64,000 nucleotides of DNA from G963668435 sp963668435 (GTDB lineage Bacteria > Latescibacterota > Latescibacteria > Latescibacterales > Latescibacteraceae), in contig CAXXSC010000006.1 in assembly GCA_963668435.2 (NCBI GenBank), positions 834,538 to 898,537 of the forward strand, given 5' to 3'. The notes under the pieces were generated by a model that was not told the DNA's origin, did not search any database, and saw only the letters and a program-made list of their open reading frames with translations. This document shows positions 26,090-35,478 of this stretch, piece after piece. How positions within the stretch are numbered: the first letter of the stretch is position 1; each line of letters begins with the position of its first letter. Made by a program: the position numbers and the translations under genes.

Positions 26090-27075
26090 ATTGACTGAGC
26101 TTACGGACTTACGGATTTACGGACCTGTCCGGTCTTGCGACCGGACAGTGGATGTCATTGGAGGAACCATCATTTGATGGTTCCTCCAAGCCCCCTCCGC
26201 AAAGGGCCAGCGGGCCCTTTATATTTCAGATGGGGATGTGCCATTTGATTCGCTGTACGATGCTGCGTCATCGTACGCTAACTGGTGAGATCAGCGGGGA
26301 AATAATCAACGCAAAGGTGCGGAGAAAAGGTAGTTCAAGGCTCAAAGATCAAGGGAAAAAGAAGCCCCCTTCCTGTCACTTCGTGACATCCTTCACCCAG
26401 AGAGGGCAGGCATCGGCTGTTGCTATATTTAAAAACATGGCACAGCTTAGTCTTTGCACCCCTCCCCCTCCTCTGGGGGGAAGGGGCCGGGGGTTAGGGG
26501 GCTTTTTCCATCATTCTTTTATCATTTAATCATCGCCATCAGCGGGGGTCGGCGGCCCCTTTTTATTTCTGATAGTGCCGTGCAAACTGATTCGCTGTTG
26601 TCGCTGCGACGACAACGCTGGGCATCTGCGGATGCTTTATATTTCTGATAGGGGAGTGCAGAGTGAATCGCTGTACGATGCTGTGCCATCGTACGCTGGC
26701 TTGTGGGATCATGATCAGCGGGAAAACCCCCTGTCGTTTCACGACATCCCCCTATAAAGGGGGATAGCCTGCGGCGCGTTGTATTGTGCTGTTTTTGAGT
26801 CTTTTGTCGCGACCTGCCACGCCGTAGCTTTAGCGAAGGCTGGAGCGACTGCTCCCCTCTTTCAGGGGGGACACGGCGAAGCCGAGGGGGGTATCTTCCC
26901 ATCATTCTTTTATCATTTAATCATCGTCATCAGCGGTTCAAACAGTCTTTCCCGGTGATCCCACAGGCCAGCGTTGTCGTCGCAGCGACAACAGCGTTTC
27001 ACTCTGCACATACCTATAGCATCCGCCGATGCAAAAGGGGCCGCCGCCCCCGCCGATGCCCAGCGGCATTGACAC
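26090..27075. repeat. long mixed hairpin-repeat block
   Basis: Nearly 1 kb without a gene. It begins with a textbook R4 unit: CTGTCCGGTC-TTGC-GACCGGACAG (26125-26148), then GGAGGAACCATCA/TGATGGTTCCTCC (26160-26187). R1 units follow with TACGATG/CATCGTA and TTGTCG/CGACAA hairpins, R3 units with GTCACTTCGTGAC (about 26376), GTCGTTTCACGAC (about 26733) and CGGCGAAGCCG (about 26874), and a reverse R1 unit just before the gene at 27141. Confidence 0.85.
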
Positions 27076-27140
27076 GTGAGTGCCGGTACATTATAATGAG
27101 TGTAATTGTAGGATTTCAGCATATCTCAGCCGGAGGGAAC

Positions 27141-28037
27141 ATGCATCGCAGAACGTTTTTTCGAAATGCCGTAAGCGCCGCGGGCCTGCCGTTCATAATG
27201 GCTTTTGCCGCGTGCCCGGCGACTGCCGCAGATGACAGCGGGGGAGTGTCAGAACTCATCGCTCCGGGCGCGAAAATCGTGAAAATCGCAAGCGGTTTCA
27301 CCTGGGCGGAGGGCCCGGCGGAGACTGCCGACGGTGCCATTTATTTCACGGACAACCGCGAGGACAAGGTGCATGTCATCCGTCCCGACGGCCGTGTTGA
27401 GCTGTTTCTCGGGCCTGGGGAGGCGTGGAAAGCCAACGGCATGTTCGCCTGTCCGGACGGTTGCCTTGTGGTCTGCACCGGCGCGCCGAATGCGCTGGTC
27501 GAGATCGGGCTCAACGGCGGCAAGAACATCCTTGCCGACAGTGTGGACGGTCAGCCGTTCAACGCGCCCAACGACTGCTGGGTCGCCCCGGACGGCGGCA
27601 TTTATTTCACCGATCCCTACTGGGGCAGGGAGGAGGGCCGGAGCCGCATCCGTCATCTTTCACCGGACGGCACAAAAGTGCGTAACGTGGCCTCCGACAT
27701 GGTCCGCCCCAATGGCGTGGTGGGCTCGCCGGACGGCCGGACGCTTTATGTCAGCGACTGGAACGAGAAGGTCACCTATGCCTACGATATCGGCAGGGAC
27801 CGTGGTCTCTCGGGCCGTCGCCTGTTCGCGCCGGAGGGCGATGACGGCATGACTGTCGACGTGGCGGGCAATGTTTATCTCACCGGCAAGGTCGTGAGCA
27901 TCTACCGTCCCGACGGGTCGAGAATCGGCGAGATCGAGGTCCCCGAAACACCGGCGAATGTCATTTTCGCGGGCAAGGACAAGAAAACGCTGATAATCAC
28001 CGCCCGCACCTCGGTCTACTCGCTCAAGATGCGCTGA
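27141..28037 (+). CDS. exported SMP-30/gluconolactonase-like protein, copy 1
   Basis: ATG 27141 after CCGGAGGGAAC gives 298 residues; the frame is open further upstream but runs through repeats. The N-terminus (MHRRTFFRNAVSAAG) looks like a Tat-type signal, ending near PATA. The rest is a six-bladed SMP-30/LRE beta-propeller: TWAEGPA, FNAPNDCWVAPDGGIYFTDP, RPNGVVGSPDGRTLYVSD, DGMTVDVAGNVY, with the metal-binding Glu and Asn/Asp positions present. Such enzymes hydrolyse sugar lactones. A paralogue is at 59650. The two may act in extracytoplasmic sugar oxidation, but no dehydrogenase partner is adjacent. Confidence 0.9.
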   Translation: MHRRTFFRNAVSAAGLPFIMAFAACPATAADDSGGVSELIAPGAKIVKIASGFTWAEGPAETADGAIYFTDNREDKVHVIRPDGRVELFLGPGEAWKANGMFACPDGCLVVCTGAPNALVEIGLNGGKNILADSVDGQPFNAPNDCWVAPDGGIYFTDPYWGREEGRSRIRHLSPDGTKVRNVASDMVRPNGVVGSPDGRTLYVSDWNEKVTYAYDIGRDRGLSGRRLFAPEGDDGMTVDVAGNVYLTGKVVSIYRPDGSRIGEIEVPETPANVIFAGKDKKTLIITARTSVYSLKMR

Positions 28038-28059
28038 GACCGCCGCGCAAGACGGAACG

Positions 28060-28593
28060 GGACGACTGCTTGAAAAGACTGCTTGAAGTGATTTACTGAC
28101 CTGATTTCCCTGACCGAAGCGGACTGATCCGACTGCTTGAAAAGACTGAACTGATCTGACTGAATCTGTCCGGTCTTGCGACTGAACAGTGTTTGTCGTC
28201 AGGAGTACCATCACTTGATGGTTCCCTGAAACCCCTCCGCAAGGTGCCGGCGGGCATCGGCGGATGCTTTTTATTTCTGTGAGGGGTGTGCAGAGTGAGT
28301 CGCTGTTCGGCTCTACGAAGCCGAACGCTGGGCATCGGCGGATGCCTTTTATTTCTGATAGGGATATGCAGATCGATTCGCTGTACGATGCTGCGCCATC
28401 GTACGCTGGCTGGTGGGTTCACCAGTATTTGCGGCGCTTTGTATTGTGCTGTTTTTGGGTCTTTTGTCGCGACCTGCCACGCCGTAGCTTTAGCGAAGGC
28501 TGGAGCGACCGCCCCCCTTTTTCAGGGGGGACACGGCGAAGCCGAGGGGGGTATCTTTCAATCATCGTTAATCATTTTATCACAGAAATCAGT
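28060..28593 (+). repeat. R4-R1-R3 composite ending at the IS target
   Basis: After a CTGACT-rich run comes a CCGGTC hairpin (about 28167), ACCATCACTTGATGGT, then R1 units with TTCGGC-TCTACGAA-GCCGAA (28306-28325) and TACGATG-CTGCGC-CATCGTA (28384-28403). An R3 unit with CGGCGAAGCCG follows and ends AGTGGTTCAGAC, where the second IS copy has inserted. From about 28420 it closely matches 4050-4195, so the two IS copies sit in equivalent positions of two repeat copies. Confidence 0.88.
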
Positions 28594-28602
28594 GGTTCAG
28601 AC

Positions 28603-29890
28603 CAGTAGTGTCCGGTTAGGTTTTAGCGAATAGATGCTGTTTATTGCTCCTTTGCTCTTGTTGAGCATCATCGAAAAAGCCTCGAGCCTCGTTTTGGATA
28701 TTAATTCGTAATTCTCGGGCTCTTTTGATAGAGACTTTTTCATTATATTCTTCATGACAATAAATTGCTAACAGGAGGTAAGTAATAAGCCCGGCAAGCA
28801 TTTGGACCTTCAAGCCATATTCACTGCGCGCGATGATATGATAGACTTTCAGATGCCGTTTCCACCAGGCAAAGAATCGTTCAATATCCCAGCGCAGCCT
28901 GAATGCAGCGGCGATTTGTTCCGCCGAGAGGTCGAAGCGGTCAGTTGCGATCCAGTACTCCTGGTTCAAGATGCGGTAAGCGACAACCCTGACTTCACGT
29001 TCCGTCTGGTTAATGGCATCAATACCAAGCAGTACAGTAGCATCATAGAAGATCATGCTATCCGTGTCGATGTCATGGGTTTGCAGAACTGTTTTTCGGG
29101 CATTGGCCTTAATACGGCAAATAAAATGCTTTTTTATCCTTTTGCCAGCGGTCAAAGCCCTCGTGTGTCAGGTAACCTCGGTCCATGATTCCGGTTTGTC
29201 CCGGCTTGAGTATCTGATCGACATAGAGACGCTCATTGCTGTTGCCCTCTGCCAGAAAGAGTTTTTCCGGTATGCCATAGTTGAGATCGAAGCCGAGATG
29301 CACCTTTGCCTTGTTCTTGGTGGCCGTGTATTCCGCCCAATGCATGGAAAGAACCGCATCGACAAGCGAACCATCGATGGCAACGAGATCACCGTACTCC
29401 GTATGTTTCGCCGGTAATGTATTCGCCGCCTGAGCATGAAGCTCGGTAAAAACATGGAGCAATTGCTCAAGACCGCGACTGTTTATAGCTTCAAAAAAAC
29501 TGCTCTTCTTGATGCCGTTTTTCGGCGCGATAACTTCACGTGCAAACGTATCTTGTTCAAGAACTTGCAGTAAGTGGCGGCCCGACTTGAACTCATTGAG
29601 ATGGAAATATATCAAGCCATCGAGCTGTTCTTCAAAACTCATTTGCAATGGTCTGTTACCTCGTGATTTCAGATCAGGTGTGGCCGCAAGAGCTGTGCAT
29701 AATGGCTGCCTAAATCGTTTGTACGAGCGTAGCGCGCGTTTTTTGATTCGTTTGTTCTTAAGCGGTAACATCTTCGCAAACCCTTGTCAATTAAGGTTTT
29801 TGCGAAATTGTATCGCCTTATGCTAATGTTGATATGTCAAGCTCTTTTTCGTTTTAAAACTGTAAGCTAATTTCTAACCGGACACTACTG
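28603..29890 (-). mobile_element. IS4-family insertion sequence, copy 2 (frameshifted)
   Basis: The element is 1288 bp long with 17-bp inverted repeats CAGTAGTGTCCGGTTAG at both ends and the 9-bp duplication GGTTCAGAC at 28594-28602 and 29891-29899. It is nearly identical to the element at 4196-5482, inverted, with one extra base. Confidence 0.96.
28616..29771 (-). pseudogene. IS4-family transposase, frameshifted copy
   Basis: The product matches the 384-residue transposase at 4315 but is split into two frames. The first runs from 29771 to 29109 and the second from about 29155 to 28616. The cause is one additional A in the run after GGAT: five A before GCATT in copy 1, six here, near 29130. 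The break falls between the second Asp and the catalytic Glu of the DDE triad, so the product is inactive unless slippage on the A-run corrects it. The rest of the element appears undamaged, pointing to a recent event. Confidence 0.92.
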
Positions 29891-30124
29891 GGTTCAGACC
29901 AGTCTATCTTTTATCCGCGTCTTTGCGCCTCTGCGGTGAACCCCTCCCTAGCTTTCCCTTGTGTTTTTTTGTGCCTTTTCGTGGCTATTTATTTCTTTCA
30001 ATCCCCGTCCATCCGTTCTATCCGTGGAATCCGTGTTCCATTTTCTCCTGTCTTTTCTCTGTTTTCCATTATTTTAAAAAACACTTGACTATTATTACGA
30101 CCATCGTTATATTCGTCTCTCGTT
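29891..30124. other. gap with short dispersed low-complexity repeats
   Basis: No gene. After the IS target duplication come phrases that recur in many gaps of this window (CCGCGTCTTTGCGCCTCTGCGGTG, GTGCCTTTTCGTGGC, CATCCGT...ATCCGTGGAATCCGTGTTC), followed by an AT-rich leader with a possible promoter for the MarR gene. Confidence 0.6.
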
Positions 30125-30577
30125 ATGAATGACGGCCGCTTACATACTCAGATCGAGCAGTTCGATAAGGCGTTCCACGCGTTCTGGCGCGGTGTCCTTT
30201 TTCTGGGCACACAGGCCTCTTTTGACACATTCAAGGGCCTGGGCTTTCTCGATATGCAGCTCATCTATATCGCCCAGCAGAGACCGGACGCGATCTTGAA
30301 GGAGATACGGGATTACCTGAAAATCCCCCAGACGACACTCTCCAGCGCCATCGCCCGTCTGGAAAAAAAAGGCTTGCTGAAACGTGTTATCAACAACAGG
30401 GACATGCGGTCGTTTTCCCTTGAAATTACCGATCAGGGGGAGCAGGTCCTGGGAGAGCACAAGAAAAACGATTATGAACAGGCCAAAAGCATCCTGAGTT
30501 TCCTGGATGAGGACGAGCGCGACGATTTCATCAGGCTGATGGCGAAAGTGGCCGGAAAAATGGAGGCGATCATATAA
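30125..30577 (+). CDS. MarR-family transcriptional regulator
   Basis: The 150-residue protein has the MarR plan: N-terminal dimerisation helices, a winged helix (about residues 50-110: LKEIRDYLKIPQTTLSSAIARLEKKGLLKR) and the wing RDMRSFSLEITDQGEQVL, then a C-terminal helix. MarR regulators repress nearby genes and release DNA when a ligand, often a phenolic compound, binds. The methyltransferase gene 168 bases downstream on the same strand is a candidate target or partner. ATG 30125 is chosen; the ribosome-binding site is weak. Confidence 0.9.
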   Translation: MNDGRLHTQIEQFDKAFHAFWRGVLFLGTQASFDTFKGLGFLDMQLIYIAQQRPDAILKEIRDYLKIPQTTLSSAIARLEKKGLLKRVINNRDMRSFSLEITDQGEQVLGEHKKNDYEQAKSILSFLDEDERDDFIRLMAKVAGKMEAII

Positions 30578-30745
30578 TCGAAAGAATCTCACGAAATTTT
30601 CATCGGGTAGAGGTCAAATAAATTTTTTTAGCCATTTTGTACGATGTTCGTAGTTAATTGTGTTCGATATAATACCAAATATCACTATCATTCGACAACA
30701 TGCCCGGATATATTGTAGTATCCGGCGGAAAAGAAGGTGCCTGCG

Positions 30746-31396
30746 ATGAATACCGTTATGGATGCTCAAGCAACGGAACGTAATAGCAGGAAAAACACAC
30801 ACTCGATCACTGCAAATGAGGTTGTTATGCCGGAAGAACACTGCCATGTCTGCCCGGTCTGGGTCGGCTACCTTCTCGCCAGCCCGATCCGCCGCCTTTT
30901 CGAGAAACCCGAAAAAATCCTCGCGCCCTTTGTCGGTAAGGGCATGACCGTTCTCGATGTCGGAAGTGCCATGGGCTTTTTCAGCCTGCCGATGGCCTCG
31001 ATGGTCGGTGACAGCGGACATGTGATCTGCCTCGACATCCAGGAGAAAATGCTCGCCAATCTCATGAAACGGGCGTCGAAAAAGGGTCTCGCGAACCGTA
31101 TCGAACCCCGTCTCACCGGCTCCGGCGGCATGGGGCTCGAGGATCTCACTGGGAAAGTCGATTTCGCGCTGGCCTCGGCGGTGCTCCATGAACTTCCCTC
31201 GCAGGAGACATTCTTTGCGGAGCTGTTCAGCGCCATGAAAGCGGGCGGGAAAGTCCTCGCCGCAGAGCCGAAAGGCCATGTGGACGGGGCGGCATTCGCG
31301 CGCTCACTGGATTTCGCCAGGGCCGCCGGATTCGAGGTGGAAAGCGAGAGTGTCGGGCGTCGTACACGCGATGCCGTGCTTGTCAGAAAGCCGTAG
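30746..31396 (+). CDS. class I SAM-dependent methyltransferase
   Basis: The product is about 216 residues. Motif I (VLDVGSAMGFFSLPMA) with the following acidic residue (ICLDIQEKM) and the DFALASAVLHELP segment identify a Rossmann-type methyltransferase of the Methyltransf_25/31 type. An unusual N-terminal EEHCHVCPVWVGYLLASPIRR segment has two cysteines and resembles arsenite-methyltransferase-like and other small-molecule enzymes; the substrate is not clear. ATG 30746 is chosen over an upstream GTG at 30737. It lies after the MarR gene and may be controlled by it. Confidence 0.85.
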   Translation: MNTVMDAQATERNSRKNTHSITANEVVMPEEHCHVCPVWVGYLLASPIRRLFEKPEKILAPFVGKGMTVLDVGSAMGFFSLPMASMVGDSGHVICLDIQEKMLANLMKRASKKGLANRIEPRLTGSGGMGLEDLTGKVDFALASAVLHELPSQETFFAELFSAMKAGGKVLAAEPKGHVDGAAFARSLDFARAAGFEVESESVGRRTRDAVLVRKP

Positions 31397-31404
31397 TAAA
31401 TGAG

Positions 31405-31780
31405 TAAAGATTCACCGCAGAGGCGCAAAGACGCGGATTAAGATAGATTAAAGATCAAAGAGTGACTGACATTTTGCCACAATCAGCGCCGCAGGCTTTC
31501 CCCCTCTAAAGGGGGATGTCGTGAAACGACAGGGGGTTATGCTATTTTTATTCTTGTGCCTTTTTGTGGCTAATTGTCTTTTTCGCTGATCGCACAATCC
31601 AGCGTTCAGCCTCGCAGGGCTGAACAGCGATCCAATCTGCACACCCCTCGCAGACCAAAAAGTGCCCTCGGCACCTTGCGGAGGGGTTTCAGGGGAACCA
31701 TCAAGTGATGGTGCCCCTGATGACCAACAACTGTTCGGTCGGAACGACCGGACAGATTCAGTAAGTCAGTAAATCAGCCG
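31405..31780 (-). repeat. R3-R1-R4 composite, reverse orientation
   Basis: The block has a short CACCGCAGAGGCGCAAAGACGCGG phrase at 31412, an R3 unit with GTCGTGAAACGAC (about 31518), a TTCAGC/GCTGAA hairpin (about 31604-31626), a GTGCC-type hairpin, ACCATCAAGTGATGGT (31697 on) and a CGGTC...GACCGGACAG hairpin (about 31732-31755). There is no gene between 31397 and 31801. Confidence 0.85.
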
Positions 31781-31801
31781 ATTTCGGCAGGGAGGCGGAA
31801 C

Positions 31802-32500
31802 TTGAGAAAATGGGTGATTGCGGCAGGAATCGTGCTTATATTGACAGGTATGACAGTTGCCGCGTGTTTTCTCCTGACAGAGAGGTGCGGGCGCTCGGGC
31901 GATAAGAGCGCAGATCAGGAACCTGTTGTGGCGGAGTCTGTTACACCGCAAGAGAAACTGTCCCGCACGGACAGGCCGCTTGATTTCGTGAGCGAGACAA
32001 TAGACATTGTTGTGGGCGAGGGCTCGTTCACGGTGACCGGACATTATCGGCTCAGGTTCAACGATCCGTCACTTCGCTATATGCCGTTGAACTACCCGTT
32101 CCCGGTGGATGCGCACATGCATTTCCCGGAGCGTGTGACTGTCACGGGCAATGACAGCGCCCGGGAACTTCCGGTAGAGGAGATTCGGGAGCTCAATGCG
32201 GTCATGTTCACGGTCAGGCCCGCCGTTTCGGACAGTTTCACCGTGACTTACACGCAGAAAACGGAGGCCGCGCGCGCCTGTTACATCCTGACAACGACCG
32301 CCAGCTGGGGTGAGCCGCTCGAGAGCGCCGTGTTCACGGTGACTGTGCCTGAGAGTTTTCGGAATGTTGAGCTTTCGTATAAGCCGGACAGGATGGAGAA
32401 GCGTGGCGATACAATTGTCTATACCATTGATAATACTGATTTTATGCCGGATCGCGATCTGGTGATAACATGGCACGATGAAAGAAGGAGTGACCGATGA
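31802..32500 (+). CDS. exported protein of unknown function, coupled to the next gene
   Basis: TTG 31802 behind GGGAGGCGG is the only suitable start; the nearby ATG is out of frame. The 232-residue product has an N-terminal hydrophobic segment (about residues 4-27, with AACFLL, possibly a lipoprotein or uncleaved anchor) and a beta-rich body with repeated FTV-type strands (FTVTGHYRLRF, MFTVRPAVSDSFTVTYTQ, VFTVTVPESF). The stop overlaps the next start by four bases (ATGA), so the two genes are translationally coupled. I do not recognise the family; a role beside the surface protein that follows is inferred from coupling. Confidence 0.7.
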   Translation: MRKWVIAAGIVLILTGMTVAACFLLTERCGRSGDKSADQEPVVAESVTPQEKLSRTDRPLDFVSETIDIVVGEGSFTVTGHYRLRFNDPSLRYMPLNYPFPVDAHMHFPERVTVTGNDSARELPVEEIRELNAVMFTVRPAVSDSFTVTYTQKTEAARACYILTTTASWGEPLESAVFTVTVPESFRNVELSYKPDRMEKRGDTIVYTIDNTDFMPDRDLVITWHDERRSDR

Positions 32501-34818
32501 AGACGATACTGCCGTTTCTTGCCTGCCTGCTGATTTTCCCCGCTGTTCTCGCCGCCAACCCGGTGCAGACAACGTATTTTTCGGAGTTCTCGACCGATGA
32601 GGACTGGATCGAAATATATTGTTACTGGTATGAAATACGCATCGAAAAAGGCATGACATTCACGGTCAACAGCGACACGGTGACTGTCACCGAGGATATC
32701 GAGGTTATGCCGAATGACAATAGGCATATTCTCCTGAACCAGGAGAACACCACCGGTTTCGACCTTCCCGCAGAGGGCGCTGAAATACGATCCGGAGATT
32801 TTTACCTTCGTATGCAGTATGGTCCGGGTCAGTATTGCCCGGCGCCACCTGAGGGCGCGAGTGCGGCGTTCCATCTCGTTGAGCCGCCCGCGGGATCGGA
32901 AGGTTCGCCACAAAGCTACTGGAGTCTCGATTTCTCGCCCACGCCGGGGGAGGATAACGACCACGAGATGGCCGCCTGCGGCGACGGCACAGTAATCATC
33001 AACGAGTTCTGTCCCGGTAGGGAGGAGGCAGGCGACGCCCCCTTTGTCGAGCTTTTCAACAACGGCGATGAGGCGGTCGATATCGGCGGCTGGCTGCTCG
33101 CCTCGGCAAAAACCTGTGAAATCCCGTCGGGAACGGTGATCGATCCCGGCGATTTCTGCCTGATCGACAGCGGCCTTCTGCCCGAGGAATTCTTTGCCCT
33201 GCCCGACTCCGGCAGCGTATTTCTCGCCAACGGCAGCGAGGCGCTGCTTGACCGCGCCTACTGGTCGATGGCCCCGGAAAGCGGCGAAACGCTTATGCGC
33301 TACCCGGACGGTTTCGTTGCCGGATTCTCCGGCTATCGCAGCTATCTGTCGCTCGATTTCCGCGCGGGAGAGTGCAGCCCCGGCACAGCCAACAAGGATA
33401 TCTACGCTATCGAATCGTTGGTCTGTGAATCGGACTCGCTGTTCGTTTCGCCCGGAAGGCTGTCGCGTGCCTGTTGCCTGGCTACCGACAGCAGCGGCAG
33501 GACATTCAGGATCAAGGCTGACTGGTCACTCGACAGCGACTGCGTTTCTGTCGATGACACCGGCCTTTTGACATTCCAGGGCAGCGGTGACGGCGTGCTT
33601 ACCGCCTCATACGGGGGTTTCAGCGATACAATGAAAATACACTGCGCGATCGGCGGCACGATTAACCACGATTTGACCCTCAAAGCCGCTGATTCGCCGC
33701 ATATTTTTGAAAGCTCAGTCATCGTGGAGAAGGGTGCCACGCTCACGATCGAGCCGGGCTGCGAAATCAAAGGTAATTCCTATTTTTCACTATGGTGTTA
33801 CGGCCGCATTGTCGCGGAGGGAACAGCCGCCGCACCCATTGTATTCACAACAGCATGGGACGCTAGCATTGAGGTTCGCATCTATGGCGATCCCTGTGTT
33901 CTCAAACACTGCGATTTCTCCGCCAATCCCACGCGGCTGCTTGTCTCCACCAGTAACAGCCAGTGGCCCGACTCGGTCAACGAAATACACCATTGCACTT
34001 TCATGGTCTATGAATACGGTATGCCGTTGAATTCGGACGCCTCGGTAACACACTGCCTGTTCAAGGGTTATGAGGTGAAAATCAGCGGCTGTGAAAACAT
34101 TGAGTTCAGGAACAACATCTTGCTCGGCAGGAACAGGGCGCTGTCAGTCGGCGGCCTCAATAACTCCGGCGGCACCGGCTCCGAACCGGGAGTCCGCATC
34201 GTAAACAATATTTTCTACCATAGTAACGAGGCTATATTTGTTGCAAGCGGCCTCACTCCCGACATCCATCACAACGCGTTCTGCTATGTCGCCACATCCT
34301 TCACCGGCCTTCCCGACGAGTACGGCGCTGAAACGGAGACCAACGCCAACGGTTATGACTGCGACAAGTATTTCAATATCACCTGCAACCCCATGTTAGC
34401 CGGTGTGCGCTACGGTGACTACAGCCTTCTCGCGGGATCGCCCTGTATCGATGCCGGTGATCCGGCGCTCATGGACGCGGACGGCACAGTATCCGACATC
34501 GGGCTATTCGGCGGCGAGTTCACGGTCGATGTCGCGGAAACGGACCAGCGCCCGGCGCAGTTTTCGCTCGCACAGAACAGCCCCAACCCGTTCAATCCCG
34601 CAACCAGCATCCGGTTCACACTGCCCACACCCTCGCGCGTGCTCGTGACTGTCCACAATATCACCGGCCAGCGTGTGGCGACACTGCTCGACGGCGCACG
34701 GTCGGCGGGCTCGCACTCTCTTGTCTGGGATGCCGCCGACATGCCGAGCGGGATATATTTCTGCACGGTCAGCGCTGGAAATCACCGCGCCACACGGAAA
34801 ATGCTGCTGCTGAAATGA
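32497..34818 (+). CDS. surface protein: lamin-tail domain, beta-helix, Por/FlgD-type tail
   Basis: The 773-residue protein has a signal peptide (residues 1-20, ending VLAA). It then carries a lamin-tail domain (about 165-265: VIINEFCPG ... FVELFNNGDEAVDIGGWLLA), a linker, an Ig-like piece and a right-handed beta-helix (about 390-660) starting DLTLKAADSPHIFESSVIVEKGATLTIEPGC. The C-terminal sorting tail is SPNPFNPATSIRFTL ... MPSGIYFCTVSAG ... KMLLLK. Such proteins are exported and kept on or released from the outer surface by type IX-like machinery. It overlaps the preceding gene by four bases. The substrate or binding partner is unknown. Confidence 0.88.
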   Translation: MKTILPFLACLLIFPAVLAANPVQTTYFSEFSTDEDWIEIYCYWYEIRIEKGMTFTVNSDTVTVTEDIEVMPNDNRHILLNQENTTGFDLPAEGAEIRSGDFYLRMQYGPGQYCPAPPEGASAAFHLVEPPAGSEGSPQSYWSLDFSPTPGEDNDHEMAACGDGTVIINEFCPGREEAGDAPFVELFNNGDEAVDIGGWLLASAKTCEIPSGTVIDPGDFCLIDSGLLPEEFFALPDSGSVFLANGSEALLDRAYWSMAPESGETLMRYPDGFVAGFSGYRSYLSLDFRAGECSPGTANKDIYAIESLVCESDSLFVSPGRLSRACCLATDSSGRTFRIKADWSLDSDCVSVDDTGLLTFQGSGDGVLTASYGGFSDTMKIHCAIGGTINHDLTLKAADSPHIFESSVIVEKGATLTIEPGCEIKGNSYFSLWCYGRIVAEGTAAAPIVFTTAWDASIEVRIYGDPCVLKHCDFSANPTRLLVSTSNSQWPDSVNEIHHCTFMVYEYGMPLNSDASVTHCLFKGYEVKISGCENIEFRNNILLGRNRALSVGGLNNSGGTGSEPGVRIVNNIFYHSNEAIFVASGLTPDIHHNAFCYVATSFTGLPDEYGAETETNANGYDCDKYFNITCNPMLAGVRYGDYSLLAGSPCIDAGDPALMDADGTVSDIGLFGGEFTVDVAETDQRPAQFSLAQNSPNPFNPATSIRFTLPTPSRVLVTVHNITGQRVATLLDGARSAGSHSLVWDAADMPSGIYFCTVSAGNHRATRKMLLLK

Positions 34819-34834
34819 GGGTCATTTACGGAAA

Positions 34835-35460
34835 GGGGCAGTCCTTGCGGACTGCCTGATGGGAAGACCTGCCGGTCCTTTCGGACCGCCAGTGTACGTT
34901 GTCAGGGGACACCGGAATTTCCCGGTTTCCCCTGAAATCCCTTCGGGAAAGGGCCCGCTGCCCCCCCCTCTATAGGGGGATGTCGTGAAACGACAGGGGG
35001 TCTTCTCTTCGGTCTTTTCATCATCGTTAATCATTTAATCATCGCCATCAGCGGTTCAGACAATCTTTTCCCGGTGATCCTTCCTCCCAGCGTTCAGCCT
35101 CGCGGGGCTGAACAGCGTATCACTCTGCACTATCACATCAGAAACGAAAAGCATCCGCCGATGCTGATCCTTCCTCCCAGCGTTCAGCGGCGCAACGCTG
35201 AATAGCGGCCCAATCTGCACAGTTACATCAGACTATAAAGCATCCGCTGATGCCTGAAATATAGTGGCCGCCGCCACCGGTGATCTCACAATTTCAGGAC
35301 AAAGTCGCGCAGCACCTTTGTCCGGGCAGTTTGCACATTCCTTACAGAAATATAAAGTGGCCGCCGCCACCTTACGGAGGGGTTTCAGGGGAACCATCAA
35401 GTGATGGTGCCCCTGATGACCAACAGCTGTTCGGTCGTAAGACCGGACAGATTCAGTAAT
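34835..35460 (-). repeat. hairpin-repeat block downstream of the porin gene
   Basis: The block contains two R4 units (CCGGTC...GGACCGCCAG near 34870; GTTCGGTCGTAAGACCGGACAG near 35428), an R3 unit with GTCGTGAAACGAC (about 34981), reverse R1 units with TTCAGC/GCTGAA hairpins, and GGACAAAG/CTTTGTCC at 35297-35323. The part nearest the porin stop (35479) is in that gene's orientation. Confidence 0.85.
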
Positions 35461-35478
35461 TCAGCCTGTAAATTCCGC

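Noticed and set aside
29109..29155. Programmed frameshift in the second IS copy
   Set aside because: The extra A needs a +1 or -2 shift, while the known IS mechanism at A-runs is -1, and copy 1 is in frame without any shift.
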